Of a DNA stretch of 64,000 nucleotides, positions 39,687 through 49,481 are shown one piece after another. Below the pieces are notes generated by a model. That model did not search any database and had not been told where the DNA came from. It saw only the letters and a program-made list of their open reading frames with translations. This DNA is from Nitratireductor sp. GISD-1A_MAKvit (GTDB taxonomy: Bacteria; Pseudomonadota; Alphaproteobacteria; Rhizobiales; Rhizobiaceae). The stretch spans positions 1 to 64,000 of the forward strand of contig NZ_CP161920.1 of assembly GCF_040819555.1 (NCBI RefSeq). Direction: 5' to 3'. Within the stretch, counting starts at the first letter, position 1; each line of letters begins with the position of its first letter. The translations under genes and the position numbers were made by a program.

Positions 39687-41378
39687 TCAATCCGGCCTCA
39701 GACCGTCGAGCAGAGAAGCGTATTCGGCCGTGCCCCGCACTTCGTCGGCAACGATCCGGCCATTGCGCATGAGAATGATGCGGTGTGCGCCCTCGGCCTC
39801 GCGCCGGATGTGCGTCGACACCAACACCGTCTTGCCCGAGGCACATTCGAAAACCCGCGAGATCACATCTTTCGCCGTCTGACGATCCAGTCCTTCTGTC
39901 GGCTCGTCGAGAAGCCAGACCGGCGCATCGCGCAGCAGGAGGCGCGCCAGTGCAAGCCGGCGTGCCTGCCCCGACGAGAGCCCAGCCCCGCCTTCGCCGA
40001 GCATCGTGTCGAGCCCCGCCGGCCGCGCCGCCAGAAGCGATGAAAGCCCGGCCGCATCGAGGGCAGCATTCATGGCTTCGTCATCGGCTTTTGGATTGGC
40101 AAGCGCGAGATTGCCGCGCAGCGTGTCATGAAAAAGTTCCGTACGCTGCGTGAACAGGGTGGTGGTGCGGTTCGACACCTCGCCCTTTTCCGAGGCGAGC
40201 TCACCGGCTATTGCCGCAAGAAGCGATGACTTGCCAGATCCGCTCTCCCCCACCAGCGCGATGCGCTCGGCCTTTCGGACATGCAGCGACACATCCTTCA
40301 GCGCAGCCTCACCGCCCACCTGGTGCCGGACGTTCACACCCCGCAGGCAGATGGCGGTTTCACCATCCGCAGGTGCGTTGTGTTTTGCGGCCTCTTCGGT
40401 GGTGCGCAGGCGCGGTCCGACACGCCCGACGGCCACGAGCGTGCGTCCGAGTTCGACCGCGCCGCGCCGCAAGGCAGAGAAGGGTTCGGTTGCGGTGAGC
40501 CCCACCAGAAGTGCCAGCGCGGCGACTGGTGCACCAATTTTTCCAGCTTCCGCCATTGGAGCAACCACAAGAAGGATCGCTGCCATAAGTGCAGCGCCTG
40601 CGATGCCGAGCGCGGCGTTAACGACGACTTCCGTACGGTTGAGGGCGTTGTCGGCGTCTGTCAGACGCGCGTCCGCATCAGCAATCGACCCACATTGCGC
40701 GGATAATCGCCCCGCCATGACCAGTTCACTCTGGCCGCGCACCAGATCGATGCTGCGCGCCCGCAGGCTTTCAAGTGCATGAGCGCGCCGCCGTGCCGGG
40801 CGTGCCGCACGCCGCGCTGCAAAGGCGGGTAAACCGAGGCCGAACGCCAGCAGAAACAATGCAACGGCAACTCCCAGGCGCGGGTCGATGAACCCGAGTG
40901 CGAACCCCGCAAACAATGCCGCGCCAGCCGCAGAGAACAGCGGTACCACCACCCGGAGATAGAGCGAATCCAGCGCGTCGATATCGATTGTCAGCCGGAA
41001 CAGAAGGCGTGCCGGCCGTGCCGCCATGGCGCGCGCTGCACCGGGCACTGCCCAACCGCGAAACAGTCTCTCGCGCAGTTCGGCCAGTACGGCCAGCGTC
41101 GCATCATGTGTGACGAGCCGTTCGCCATAACGCGAAGCGGTTCGAGCCAGTGCGAGAAAACGGATACCCGCAGACGGGGCGAAGACATCGAAGGCGAGCG
41201 CGGTTGCCACCGACAGACCGGCAATTGCCGTTGCCGCGATGAACCAGCCGGACAGGGCCAGAAGAGCGATGCCGCACAGAACCGTGGCAAGCGAGAGCAG
41301 CGCGCCGGAAAGCAGCCTGTTTCGATTGCCCTTCCAGAACAACGATGCAACTGCACGAAGATTGCGGGAAACGATCAT
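39687..41378 (-). CDS. cydC: Thiol reductant ABC exporter subunit CydC
   Basis: Half-transporter that with CydD exports cysteine and glutathione to the periplasm, needed for assembly of cytochrome bd and c-type cytochromes. It has an N-terminal six-helix domain and a C-terminal ABC ATPase: Walker A GESGSGKSS, signature LSSGQARRLALARLLL, Walker B PVWLLDEP. It has 563 residues. It overlaps cydD by four bases and precedes cydA. Confidence 0.93.
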   Translation of the reverse strand: MIVSRNLRAVASLFWKGNRNRLLSGALLSLATVLCGIALLALSGWFIAATAIAGLSVATALAFDVFAPSAGIRFLALARTASRYGERLVTHDATLAVLAELRERLFRGWAVPGAARAMAARPARLLFRLTIDIDALDSLYLRVVVPLFSAAGAALFAGFALGFIDPRLGVAVALFLLAFGLGLPAFAARRAARPARRRAHALESLRARSIDLVRGQSELVMAGRLSAQCGSIADADARLTDADNALNRTEVVVNAALGIAGAALMAAILLVVAPMAEAGKIGAPVAALALLVGLTATEPFSALRRGAVELGRTLVAVGRVGPRLRTTEEAAKHNAPADGETAICLRGVNVRHQVGGEAALKDVSLHVRKAERIALVGESGSGKSSLLAAIAGELASEKGEVSNRTTTLFTQRTELFHDTLRGNLALANPKADDEAMNAALDAAGLSSLLAARPAGLDTMLGEGGAGLSSGQARRLALARLLLRDAPVWLLDEPTEGLDRQTAKDVISRVFECASGKTVLVSTHIRREAEGAHRIILMRNGRIVADEVRGTAEYASLLDGLRPD

Positions 41379-43132
41379 GACACGTCTCCGCTGGTGCTTG
41401 GCATCTCCAGAGTGATGATACGGTCCATGCGGCCAGCCAGAACGGTATCGTGCGTGGCAACGATCAGTGTCTTGCCGTGGCTGATGCGCAGGAGACTGTC
41501 GGTTATGCCGCTTGCTGTTTCCCGGTCGAGATGGGCTGTGGGTTCGTCGGCGAGAACAAGTCCTGCCCCCGGTGTGGCTGCAGCACGGGCGAGCGCCAGA
41601 CGAAGCGCCTCGCCGCCTGAAAGCCCATAACCACCCTCCCCGATCACTGCAGGCCCGCGCACTTGTGCAAGCTTGGAAAGGCCGACCGTTTCCAGTGCAT
41701 CCGACACCTGTGTCGGCCCAACATTTTTACGCCCCAGAGAAACATTGCCAGCAATCGTGCCCGGGAACACATGTGGGTTCTGTCCGACCCATGCGATGCA
41801 CGCCCTGAGGGCGGCCGCATTGGAATCATTCATGGTATGTCCGCCGATCCGGATTGTTCCGTGATCGGGTGACAGCAGACCCGCGATCAGAGCAAGGAGG
41901 GTCGATTTGCCTTCACCACTGGGCGCCATCAGCGCAACCCGTTCGCCGGGCTGAATGTTGATGCTCAGGCTTTCAAACACCGGAGTGCCCACGGGTGAGT
42001 GGCGAAAGAGCAGGTTCTCCACCCCTAGCGACAGAGCACCTGTCTCTGGTGCGCGATGAGGCTGGGACGAGGCCGGTGCTCCGATCATGTGGCGACCGGC
42101 CTGCGCCAGCTTTTCCAGCGCTTGGAGCGCAGCCTGTCCTGCTGCGCGATCGTGCCATACTGCGGAGAGATCGCGTAAGGGCTCGAAAAAGGATGGGGCG
42201 ATGAGCAGAATGAAGAGACCTTCGGCAAGGCTCAGCCGACCACCCCAAGCACCAAAATTCAGCTCGCCCAGCAGATGGAACCCCACATAGACCGCAACCA
42301 TTGCCACGCCGAGCGCGGCAAAGAGTTCGAGCACGGCCGATGAAAGAAAAGCTATGCGAAGCACGGCCATTGTGCGTTTGCGCAGGTCCTCGGCGCTGCG
42401 ACGTAATCGATCGGCAGTGCGATCCTGGGCATCAAAACTGCGAATCGTGGTCAAGCCGCGCAGCCGATCCATGAGAAACGCATTCATGCTGCCCATCTCG
42501 GCCAATTGTTCTTCACTCGCCTGTTTGGCACGCCAACCCACAAGCACCATGAACACGGGGATGAGCGGCGCAGCGAGCATCAAGACAAAACCGGCCGCCC
42601 ATGAAAATGGCAAGACACAGGCCAGGATCGCCAACGGAACGACTGCCGCCTTCAGGCGCGCCGGCCTGAACCGCGCCACATATGGAACGATGGCTTCCGC
42701 CTGCTCGGCAAGTGTGCTTGCGGCCAGCCCGGAAGAAGGTGCGTTCAGATCGAAGGGCGAGGTTTCGGCCACTGCCGCCACTGCCTTCCCACGCAATGCG
42801 CTCAACTGACGCCGTGCCTGCTGGAAGGCAATGCGGCTTCCAACGCCATCGACCAGTGCCCGCAACACACCGAGGAGTAGTATGCCAAGTGCTGGAGGCC
42901 ACGCCGCCGATGCGCTTGCGCCAGACGCGATGCCACCAATCGCCATGGCCAGGAGCGCTGCCTGGGGCAACCACAGGAGAGACGCAAGCACCTGCAGGAA
43001 CACCGCCGTCCGGCTGACATGCATTTCTGAGCCAACGGCGTTGCCTTCACGTGCAGACGATGGCGTGCCGGAAGCGGCTCTGCCGACCGGCGACACTCTG
43101 CGTTCCAGCGAGGCAGCATCAAACGTTGTCAT
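41375..43132 (-). CDS. cydD: Thiol reductant ABC exporter subunit CydD
   Basis: Partner half-transporter of CydC. It has 585 residues with N-terminal membrane helices and a C-terminal ABC ATPase: Walker A APSGEGKST, signature LSGGEALRLALARA, Walker B AGLVLADEP. It overlaps the regulator gene by four bases and cydC by four bases, showing tight translational coupling. Confidence 0.93.
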   Translation of the reverse strand: MTTFDAASLERRVSPVGRAASGTPSSAREGNAVGSEMHVSRTAVFLQVLASLLWLPQAALLAMAIGGIASGASASAAWPPALGILLLGVLRALVDGVGSRIAFQQARRQLSALRGKAVAAVAETSPFDLNAPSSGLAASTLAEQAEAIVPYVARFRPARLKAAVVPLAILACVLPFSWAAGFVLMLAAPLIPVFMVLVGWRAKQASEEQLAEMGSMNAFLMDRLRGLTTIRSFDAQDRTADRLRRSAEDLRKRTMAVLRIAFLSSAVLELFAALGVAMVAVYVGFHLLGELNFGAWGGRLSLAEGLFILLIAPSFFEPLRDLSAVWHDRAAGQAALQALEKLAQAGRHMIGAPASSQPHRAPETGALSLGVENLLFRHSPVGTPVFESLSINIQPGERVALMAPSGEGKSTLLALIAGLLSPDHGTIRIGGHTMNDSNAAALRACIAWVGQNPHVFPGTIAGNVSLGRKNVGPTQVSDALETVGLSKLAQVRGPAVIGEGGYGLSGGEALRLALARAAATPGAGLVLADEPTAHLDRETASGITDSLLRISHGKTLIVATHDTVLAGRMDRIITLEMPSTSGDVS

Positions 43133-43719
43133 GATGTCCGCGACTCCGATCGCCTCCGGCCAAGCGATACGATCCGATCCTTGGCATCGAGCAGTTTTGT
43201 CACCTTGGCGCCGAGGTTAAGCAGTGTAGCAAGCTGCTCGGTCTCCAGATGCTTCACATCGTCATACCACTTCGTCAGTTGCTCGATCAGCGACTGCATT
43301 TCGGCGAGTTTCGCCTGGGCATGGCGCTCCTCCTCACTGCCGGGGGTCTGCATCAAAAGCTCACGCAGCACCGAAAGTGTCGGATCGACTTCGCGCTTCT
43401 TGCGTTCTTCCGCGAGAGTGCGCAGGATTTCCCAAACATCATCGGGCGTCGTGAAAAAGTCACGACGATCCCCGGGAATATGTTTCAGGACAACCAGATT
43501 CCAAGCCTGCAGCTCGCGCAGGCTCATCGAGACGTTTGATCGCGAAATCGAGAGCGCTTCAACGATGTCGTCGGCACAGAGCGGTTTCGATGAAGCATAA
43601 AGCAGGGCGTAGATCTGTCCGACCGTGCGGTTGATCCCCCAGCGGCTGCCCATTTCGCCAAAATGCAACACGAAGGATTGTAGAAGCGGGGGGAGGTTCA
43701 TCTCGAACAGGCCTGACAT
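43129..43719 (-). CDS. GbsR/MarR-type transcriptional regulator of the cyd operon
   Basis: 196 residues with a winged-helix domain of the GbsR/MarR type (GQIYALLYASSKPLCADDIVEALSISRSNVSMSLRELQAWNLV) and a helical C-terminal region for dimerisation. It is the first gene of the regulator-cydD-cydC-cydA-cydB-cydX operon, with its stop overlapping cydD, so it very likely controls this operon and itself. No Shine-Dalgarno precedes the ATG at 43719, which lies three bases from a dyad; an ATG six codons in is an alternative start. Confidence 0.87.
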   Translation of the reverse strand: MSGLFEMNLPPLLQSFVLHFGEMGSRWGINRTVGQIYALLYASSKPLCADDIVEALSISRSNVSMSLRELQAWNLVVLKHIPGDRRDFFTTPDDVWEILRTLAEERKKREVDPTLSVLRELLMQTPGSEEERHAQAKLAEMQSLIEQLTKWYDDVKHLETEQLATLLNLGAKVTKLLDAKDRIVSLGRRRSESRTS

Positions 43720-43722
43720 TCA

Positions 43723-43771
43723 TTTCAGAAATTACTGAAATCTTTGTAGAGACGGATTGGGCGGGGCGCAA
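43723..43771 (-). promoter_or_regulatory. Promoter and 18-bp operator-like dyad of the cyd operon
   Basis: TTTCAG-AAATTA-CTGAAA (43723-43740) is a dyad with only the two bases flanking the inner core unmatched. On the minus strand TTGCGC (43766-43771) and TACAAA (43743-43748), 17 bases apart, fit a promoter. The dyad would cover the transcription start and the ribosome-loading region of the regulator gene, a typical autorepression layout. The regulator as binder is inferred. Confidence 0.55.
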
Positions 43772-43858
43772 GACTGCCTTGGGACGGTGCGCCCTTATGC
43801 AGCAGGCAGGCCTTTCAAGCGTCTCCATGACACTCGGGCTGTGTAACGAAATTGCGCG

Positions 43859-45183
43859 TCAACGCAGGGAGTTTGAGGGCACCCTGAAGCGCGCCACCAG
43901 TCGCAATCCCAGTACGGCCATCACGAACATCATCCATACAGGATCGGCCCTGCGGAAAAAGAAGCTCTCAAGAAATGCGTTGAACAGGCTGAACGTCACG
44001 ATCATCATGAAGAAGTCCGCGAGAAAGATATTCTCCCGGTCCCGGGGGGCATTCATGAAATCGTGAAGCGGCACGAAAACAAAGGTGATGATTGCGACGC
44101 CCAATGCGAGCAGACCCATTCCGAGGGCCAGATCGATATATCCGTTGTGGCCGTGAACCGTGCCGCGGATATCCCAGGAGCGATCAAATGGGTGATCGGT
44201 GTTGAAGACCGTATCCGTTAGCCAGAAATTCTCGAATCCATAACCGAAAAGAGGTTTCTGCGCGATCATCCCGCCCGCGAAATCCCAGATGGGTGTGCGC
44301 CCCGTATAGGTCAAATCAGGCGCCAGCTCTGCTGCGAATTCCTTGACAGGCTCAATGAAGACAATGCCCAGTGTGGCAACGGCAAGCACGCTGACGGCCG
44401 AAACCACGAGGAAAGGCACCAGCCCCCTCACCCCGAAGATTCCCGGCAGCGCAATGAGCATGCCGGCCAGCGGAACGGTGGCGGTCGTTGTCTTTGATCC
44501 CGTGTGAAACACGAAGATCATTGCAAGAAGTGCCATCAGGCCGCCAGACCAGCGCCAGCCCCTGCGCCAGAGATAAAGCCCCGCAAAAGAGAGGCCAGCC
44601 ATCACTGGACCGGCAATGTTCTTGTGCGTGAAGACCCCGCGCCAGAGGCCGGCATGCTGGGACTCGAGGTCATAGGGCCCTGGTGGACCGCCACCTCCCG
44701 CAGAGCGAAAACTCCGAAATAGGACAGGCCAAGAATCACGAACCCGGCAAAAACCAGCACCCGCGAGAAAGCATCCGCATCGCGCGGCAGCGTCAGGATT
44801 GCCGCGACCGTGAGAATGCCGATTATGGAGAAGGCCACCGTACGCATCGTATCGGTGGGGACGGGCGTGTTCAGGGTTGCGATTGCAAGAAACCCCAGAA
44901 GCAGTAGCCACCAGGGGCTGAGCAGCGCGACAAGCACGCGCCGGTCGACGAGTGTGAGTAGCGACATCAGCGCCACGGCTCCCAGCCCGCCAAACCCCAG
45001 CTGATTGACGATGTCTCCTCCGCTACCGGTCAGTTCCGGGCCGGAGGGCTGAAACGGTCGAAAGGAAACCAGAAGTACGGTGAGCAAAATGGCTGCTATG
45101 ACCGTTGCAGGTTGTCCTGTAGCCACCGCGCGCTCAATGAAGGTCGCTCCCGCGGGCTGGTGTTGTGCCCTGCCGGTGCTCAT
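43859..45183 (-). pseudogene. O-antigen ligase / polysaccharide polymerase-like membrane protein, frameshifted as sequenced
   Basis: Polytopic membrane protein of the WaaL/Wzy type: hydrophobic helices at the start (ATVIAAILLTVLLVSF), a central periplasmic loop with FTHKNIAGPVMAG and TYTGRTPIWDF (ligase-family motifs), and helices to the end. The N-terminal frame runs to HQGP and the C-terminal frame resumes at YDLESQHAGLWRG. Adding one base in the GGGCCC at 44675-44680 joins them. The ATG at 45183 has AGGA upstream. It lies downstream of the B12 transport operon and close to a sugar aminotransferase remnant, which suggests surface polysaccharide work; it could alternatively polymerise a capsule or EPS. 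Confidence 0.78.
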
Positions 45184-45303
45184 TGTTCCTGAAACCGCAT
45201 CCATGCGGCCTGGCAGAAGCCGATGCTGCAAGCCAAAGTTTCGGTTCCCCGATCACGTCGTTCTCGACGCCATTCGCGCCAGCACCATAAAGCGCCGTGC
45301 AAA

Positions 45304-46107
45304 TTAAGACTGCGTTAACGATAGGGGAGCGGATGGCGATGGCATGACCCAGACAGTCCCAGTCTCCGGATGGGCGGTGATCGAGGCGTCAATCCGGTAT
45401 ACGCGCTTCAGGAGATCCGGTTTCAACACCGTCTCCGGAGGCCCCGACGCCACCAGCCGCCCATGATGAATGACAAAAAGGCGATCACAGAACATGGCTG
45501 CGAGATTGAGGTCGTGAAGTGCGGCCACCACCGTGCTGCCAAGCCCGCGCATGAACCGAAGAAGCTGGAGCTGGTGATGGATGTCGAGATGGTTGGTTGG
45601 TTCATCCAGTACCAGGAGACGTGGCTGCTGCACCAGCGCCCGGGCGACCAGCACCCTTTGTCTCTCCCCTCCCGACAATGTTCGGAATGCGCGTTCCTGC
45701 AAATCGGCGAGACCGAGCAGTTCCAGCGCCGCGGCGATGAGGACGCGGTCGTGTGTGGTATCCGGTTCAAGAAACCCCTTGTGTGCGGTACGCCCCATGG
45801 CAACGACATCCTGCACCGTGAGCGGAAACTCTGCCGGCATGTCCTGCAACACCGCGCCGACATTGCGCGCCATCCATTTCGTTGACTGCTGCCAAGCGTC
45901 TTTGCCATTGACGAGCACCGCTCCCATGGACGGGCGGTTGATCCGGTAGATCGTTCGCAGGAGGCTCGACTTGCCTGCTCCGTTGGGGCCCAGAAGACCG
46001 ATCATTTCACCCGCTTCGACACGGAGGGAAACATCGTCCACCAGAACCTTTTCGCCCACCCGGAAGCAGACCGAGCGCATTTCGAGTGTGCCAGGGCAAC
46101 CGATCAC
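45304..46107 (-). CDS. ABC transporter ATP-binding protein, cobalamin/siderophore type (BtuD-like)
   Basis: 267-residue ATPase of the iron-chelate/B12 uptake class: Walker A GPNGAGKSS, signature LSGGERQRVLVARAL, Walker B LLVLDEP, with the H-loop in VVAALHDLNLA. It overlaps the permease gene by four bases and is the last gene of the LLM-SBP-permease-ATPase operon. The operon is preceded by a cobalamin riboswitch, so corrinoid import is the likely job, although the family alone does not separate B12 from haem or siderophores. Confidence 0.88.
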   Translation of the reverse strand: MIGCPGTLEMRSVCFRVGEKVLVDDVSLRVEAGEMIGLLGPNGAGKSSLLRTIYRINRPSMGAVLVNGKDAWQQSTKWMARNVGAVLQDMPAEFPLTVQDVVAMGRTAHKGFLEPDTTHDRVLIAAALELLGLADLQERAFRTLSGGERQRVLVARALVQQPRLLVLDEPTNHLDIHHQLQLLRFMRGLGSTVVAALHDLNLAAMFCDRLFVIHHGRLVASGPPETVLKPDLLKRVYRIDASITAHPETGTVWVMPSPSAPLSLTQS

Positions 46108-47273
46108 CGGGCGCCTCCCAGCGTGCGCGCGTCCCGACGCAGAAGCCAGATGAAGAAAGGGCCACCGACAAGCGCGGTCACGATGCCAACCGGAAGTTCC
46201 AGAGGTGCGATCACACTGCGAGCGGCAAGGTCGGCGGCAATCGTGAAGGCTGCCCCAAGAACCGCCACGGCAGGAAGCGCGCGACGGTGATCCGCACCCA
46301 CGATAAAGCGAACGATGTGGGGCATGATGAGCCCCACAAAACCGATCACGCCGGAGACAGCGACAGTAATGCCTGTGAGCGCCGCGGAGAGCACAAACAT
46401 GCTCTGGCGAAAACGCTGCACGTTCAGCCCCAGTGCAATTGCGCTTTCATCGCCGGCCATGAGAAGATTGAGCCTGCGCGCCTGTACCAGCATCACACCA
46501 AGTCCTAGCACAAGAGCAACAAGGGGCACCGGTATGAGCTTCCACTGCGCGGTTCCGAACCCACCCAACGTCCAGAACAGCACCCGGGAAGCGAGCTGAG
46601 GATCTGGCGACGTGAGCACAGTCAGACTCGTCAGGGCGCTCAGAATGGCGCTCATTGCTACGCCGGCCAGCACGAGACGCACCGGTGTCATATGCCCACC
46701 GGTACGCGCAACCCAGAAAACCGCGAACAGCGTGACAAGCCCGCCAAGAAACGCCGATATATGCAGTGTGAAGGCGCCCAGACCCACGAGCCCCCACCGC
46801 ATCACGACCACGGCACCTGCCGCCGCTCCCGAAGACACCCCGAGAATGCCCGGCCCCGCAAGCGGGTTGCGGACGATCGACTGGATGGTCATCCCCGTCA
46901 CGCCCAGACTGGCACCGACCACCGCTGCCAGAAACACGCGCGGCATGCGTGTCTGAACGATGATGACCTCATAGGCATCTCGCCAGACTGGATCGACAAC
47001 CTCATCGCCAAGCACAAGGTTCGCCAGAATGGCCAGCGCTGTTCTTGCCGGTATGTGCACAGAACCAAGCATCAGTGCTGCCAGTGCCGCGCCAGAAAGC
47101 AGCACCACCAGCAAAAACATGACAAGCGTATAGGCAGCCTGACCACGTCGGCGCCCCGCCGATCCCGGGCCAGGCTGCTCCATTGCCAAATGGGTAGCTG
47201 GTGCAGACTGGAGGACAGCAATCAGCGTTTCGTGGCGATCGATCCTGTCCTTGTTCAGGGTCGGTGCGTGCAT
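46104..47273 (-). CDS. FecCD/BtuC-family permease
   Basis: 389-residue polytopic permease of the FecCD family: about ten helices, with the motifs RMPRVFLAAVVGASLGVTGMTIQ, NPLAGPGILGVSSGA and GVIGFVGLIMPHIVRF that are typical of BtuC/FhuB. An N-terminal cytoplasmic extension of about 45 residues is longer than usual, so the true start may be the later ATG at 47183; neither start has a good ribosome-binding site. It lies between the binding protein and the ATPase genes. Confidence 0.88.
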   Translation of the reverse strand: MHAPTLNKDRIDRHETLIAVLQSAPATHLAMEQPGPGSAGRRRGQAAYTLVMFLLVVLLSGAALAALMLGSVHIPARTALAILANLVLGDEVVDPVWRDAYEVIIVQTRMPRVFLAAVVGASLGVTGMTIQSIVRNPLAGPGILGVSSGAAAGAVVVMRWGLVGLGAFTLHISAFLGGLVTLFAVFWVARTGGHMTPVRLVLAGVAMSAILSALTSLTVLTSPDPQLASRVLFWTLGGFGTAQWKLIPVPLVALVLGLGVMLVQARRLNLLMAGDESAIALGLNVQRFRQSMFVLSAALTGITVAVSGVIGFVGLIMPHIVRFIVGADHRRALPAVAVLGAAFTIAADLAARSVIAPLELPVGIVTALVGGPFFIWLLRRDARTLGGAR

Positions 47274-47297
47274 ATCGCCAATCCGGGCCGCACCGGT

Positions 47298-48290
47298 CTA
47301 GTCCGCCATCCGTTGGGGATGAAACGCACGAGCCAGTTTTTCTACCGCGTCGATCGAACTGGGCCCGGGCTGGCCCCAGACAGAATCGATGGTAACGAAC
47401 TTCTCGCCGGCAACGCCGGGAACGCCCGCTATTGTCGGGTTTGACATCAGTATTTCGATACGCCCGGTGCCAAGTTCACCGGCCGGGTCTCCCACCACCT
47501 GACCACCTGCCGTGCCCGAGTAATAGACGACGATATATTCAGGCCGGCGCTCCGCGATCTGTTCCCAGGAGACCTGCCCATAGCGGTTTGGCACGTCACC
47601 AAATACGTTGGTGCCACCGGCTCTTTCGACCACGTGGGAGAGCATGGTGTTGCCCAGCACGGCCCGCGGTGCGGATTCTCCACCGTTGAAGATGAACACC
47701 GGAATCGGCTCAACGCCCTTCAGCTTCGCTTCCACCGTGTCGAGTCGTTTCCGAATATCGGCGATCAGCTTGTCACCACGCTCCCGCACGCCGAAAATCG
47801 CTGCAACGGCCCGAATTTCAGAAAACAGCTGATCGAAACCGAATTTTCCCAGATTGCAGCCTTCGGTGTTGAGTCGTGTTTTCATGCCGAGATCATGAAG
47901 CTGGTCACGCGTATGGCGGCTCTCGCTAAATCCGTCGGGATATCCGGCGTAGACGAAATCGGCTTCCGTTTCGATCAGCTGCTCGGTTGTCGCGACAAGC
48001 GGAGAGAGCACCGGCACCTGGGCATACGCCTTCTCGTATTGCGGGCTGATCTTGAGGCTCGCCATATAGGAAGTGCCAGCCATGCGATCTTCAAGCCCCA
48101 GGGCCAGCATCATCTCCGTAGCGTTGTTGCTGAGTGTCACTGCCCTTTGTGGCGGCGCCTCATAAGACGTGGTGTAACCGCAGTTTTCGTCGATGTAGGG
48201 AAATTCCGGTTCTTCGGCAAAAGCCGCCGTCGAAAGCACCATCAAGCCGGTGGCGGCAAGCTCACGAAGTCGGGCAAAACGGGACATCAA
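47298..48290 (-). CDS. Periplasmic BtuF/TroA-type substrate-binding protein
   Basis: 330-residue binding protein with an N-terminal signal peptide (LAATGLMVLSTAAFAEE) and the clamp fold of B12/iron-chelate SBPs (RAVTLSNNATEMMLALGLEDRM; a helical backbone; C-terminal region with FVTIDSVWGQPGPSSIDAVEKLA). A Cys at ENCGYTTSYEAPPQ is present. It overlaps the LLM gene by four bases and precedes the permease by 24. The riboswitch upstream of the operon suggests cobalamin or a B12 precursor as ligand. Confidence 0.85.
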   Translation of the reverse strand: MMSRFARLRELAATGLMVLSTAAFAEEPEFPYIDENCGYTTSYEAPPQRAVTLSNNATEMMLALGLEDRMAGTSYMASLKISPQYEKAYAQVPVLSPLVATTEQLIETEADFVYAGYPDGFSESRHTRDQLHDLGMKTRLNTEGCNLGKFGFDQLFSEIRAVAAIFGVRERGDKLIADIRKRLDTVEAKLKGVEPIPVFIFNGGESAPRAVLGNTMLSHVVERAGGTNVFGDVPNRYGQVSWEQIAERRPEYIVVYYSGTAGGQVVGDPAGELGTGRIEILMSNPTIAGVPGVAGEKFVTIDSVWGQPGPSSIDAVEKLARAFHPQRMAD

Positions 48291-49342
48291 TTCTCTCCTT
48301 GCAAGGCCGGCTTTCTCTCGGCGCTTTCAGATCGTTTCGGGGTGCTGTCTTCTTGTCGAAAGCGAGGGAGAACCTCGTTCGCAAAAAGCTCCATGCCGGC
48401 TAACGCGGCATCGTTGGAAATCAGGCCGTTGGCGCTGAACAGACAACGGATGCTTTCCGCGCCCGTGCGCTGAGACAGCGCGCAAAGCTGAGCGTGGCAA
48501 TCGTCCGGCGTACCGGCGATGGTGAAATCCGACAACATGCTGGCGCGATCACGCGGGGGCGGCGGATTTGCACCTCGGGCTATGGCCCTTTCGGCCCGCC
48601 TCGCATTAAGGCGCTCCAGAAGATCCTCTACCTGTTCAAGAGCCTTCGCTCTGGTGGCAGCAATGACCGTGTATCGCGACAGTGACGACGCAGCTAGCGG
48701 GTCGCGGAGGCCTCCATGCCTCTCAAGCGCCGCGTGAAAAACCGGCAACTGGCGTGCCTCGTTCGGCTCCAGGCTGAGAAGCAGTGGAAACCCGTTGCTG
48801 GCAGCGATGTCGACCGTCTCTTCGGAAACCCCCGCAACATAGATGGGAGGATGAGGTTTCTGGACCGGCGGCGGCCCAACGGCGATATCTGAGAAATGCC
48901 AGGGCCCGGAGGTTGCCGAACACCGCTGGCCCGTCCACGCATCGATCATGATCCGCAACGCTTCCGTAAAACGCTGGTGCGCGTGGTCACGGGAGACGCC
49001 AAGCGCATCAAACGTGGCGGGTTCCGTACCGCGCCCGATACCCACATCGATTCGTCCGCCGCTCTGGAAATCGAGCTGGGCTATCTGTTCGGCAAGGAGA
49101 AGTGGGTGATAGAGTGGAAGGACAAGGATGGAGGTACCGAACCGCAGGTGCCTTGTGCGCGCCAGAACCTCTGCCCCCAGCAGGAGCGTCGAAGGGTAGG
49201 GGATGGACCGGCGTTTGAAGTGGAACTCATTGAACCAGATTCCGCCAAAACCGAGCTCATCGGCGCGCTCCACAAGGCGCATCAGACCGGCATGATCGCC
49301 CAGCGTCCCTTCACGCGCAAACCCCGCGAGATCAACACGCAT
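48287..49342 (-). CDS. LLM-class flavin-dependent oxidoreductase (luciferase-like)
   Basis: 351-residue F420/FMN-type luciferase-like monooxygenase fold (TIM barrel): N-terminal MRVDLAGFAREG, middle GGIWFNEFHF...YPSTLLLGAEVLARTRHLRFGTSILVLPLYHPLLLAEQIAQLDFQSGGRIDVGIGRG (substrate and flavin region), PPPVQKPHPPIYVAG. The ATG at 49342 is set by AGGAGG six bases upstream; an open frame extends over 100 codons into the riboswitch and is rejected. It is the first gene of the cobalamin riboswitch operon. Substrate unknown; a role in B12 or lower-ligand metabolism is inferred only from context. Confidence 0.85.
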   Translation of the reverse strand: MRVDLAGFAREGTLGDHAGLMRLVERADELGFGGIWFNEFHFKRRSIPYPSTLLLGAEVLARTRHLRFGTSILVLPLYHPLLLAEQIAQLDFQSGGRIDVGIGRGTEPATFDALGVSRDHAHQRFTEALRIMIDAWTGQRCSATSGPWHFSDIAVGPPPVQKPHPPIYVAGVSEETVDIAASNGFPLLLSLEPNEARQLPVFHAALERHGGLRDPLAASSLSRYTVIAATRAKALEQVEDLLERLNARRAERAIARGANPPPPRDRASMLSDFTIAGTPDDCHAQLCALSQRTGAESIRCLFSANGLISNDAALAGMELFANEVLPRFRQEDSTPKRSESAERKPALQGEN

Positions 49343-49440
49343 CGAGCCCTCCTGACGCATTTGGCTCGCAGGCGTGATCGGATATTCGGGGGAACGGTAA
49401 GATCGATCCGGGGCTCGATACCCCGATAGACGGATTCGGT

Positions 49441-49481
49441 GCCGGCAAGCTGCCTGCATGCATTCTGGGCCTCCTGCCGGC
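49441..49481 (-). promoter_or_regulatory. Hairpin with buried GGAGG in the riboswitch-to-gene leader
   Basis: GCCGGCA (49441-49447) and TGCCGGC (49475-49481) pair perfectly; on the minus strand GGAGG lies in the loop next to the stem. It sits about 25 bases downstream of the aptamer and 100 upstream of the LLM start, so it may be part of the expression platform. The AGGAGG that serves the LLM ATG is separate and not in this hairpin. Confidence 0.35.

Noticed and set aside
43760..43800. GGGCGCA/TGCGCCC inverted repeat as a terminator for the ligase gene
   Set aside because: No U-tract and it overlaps the likely cyd promoter; too ambiguous to call.
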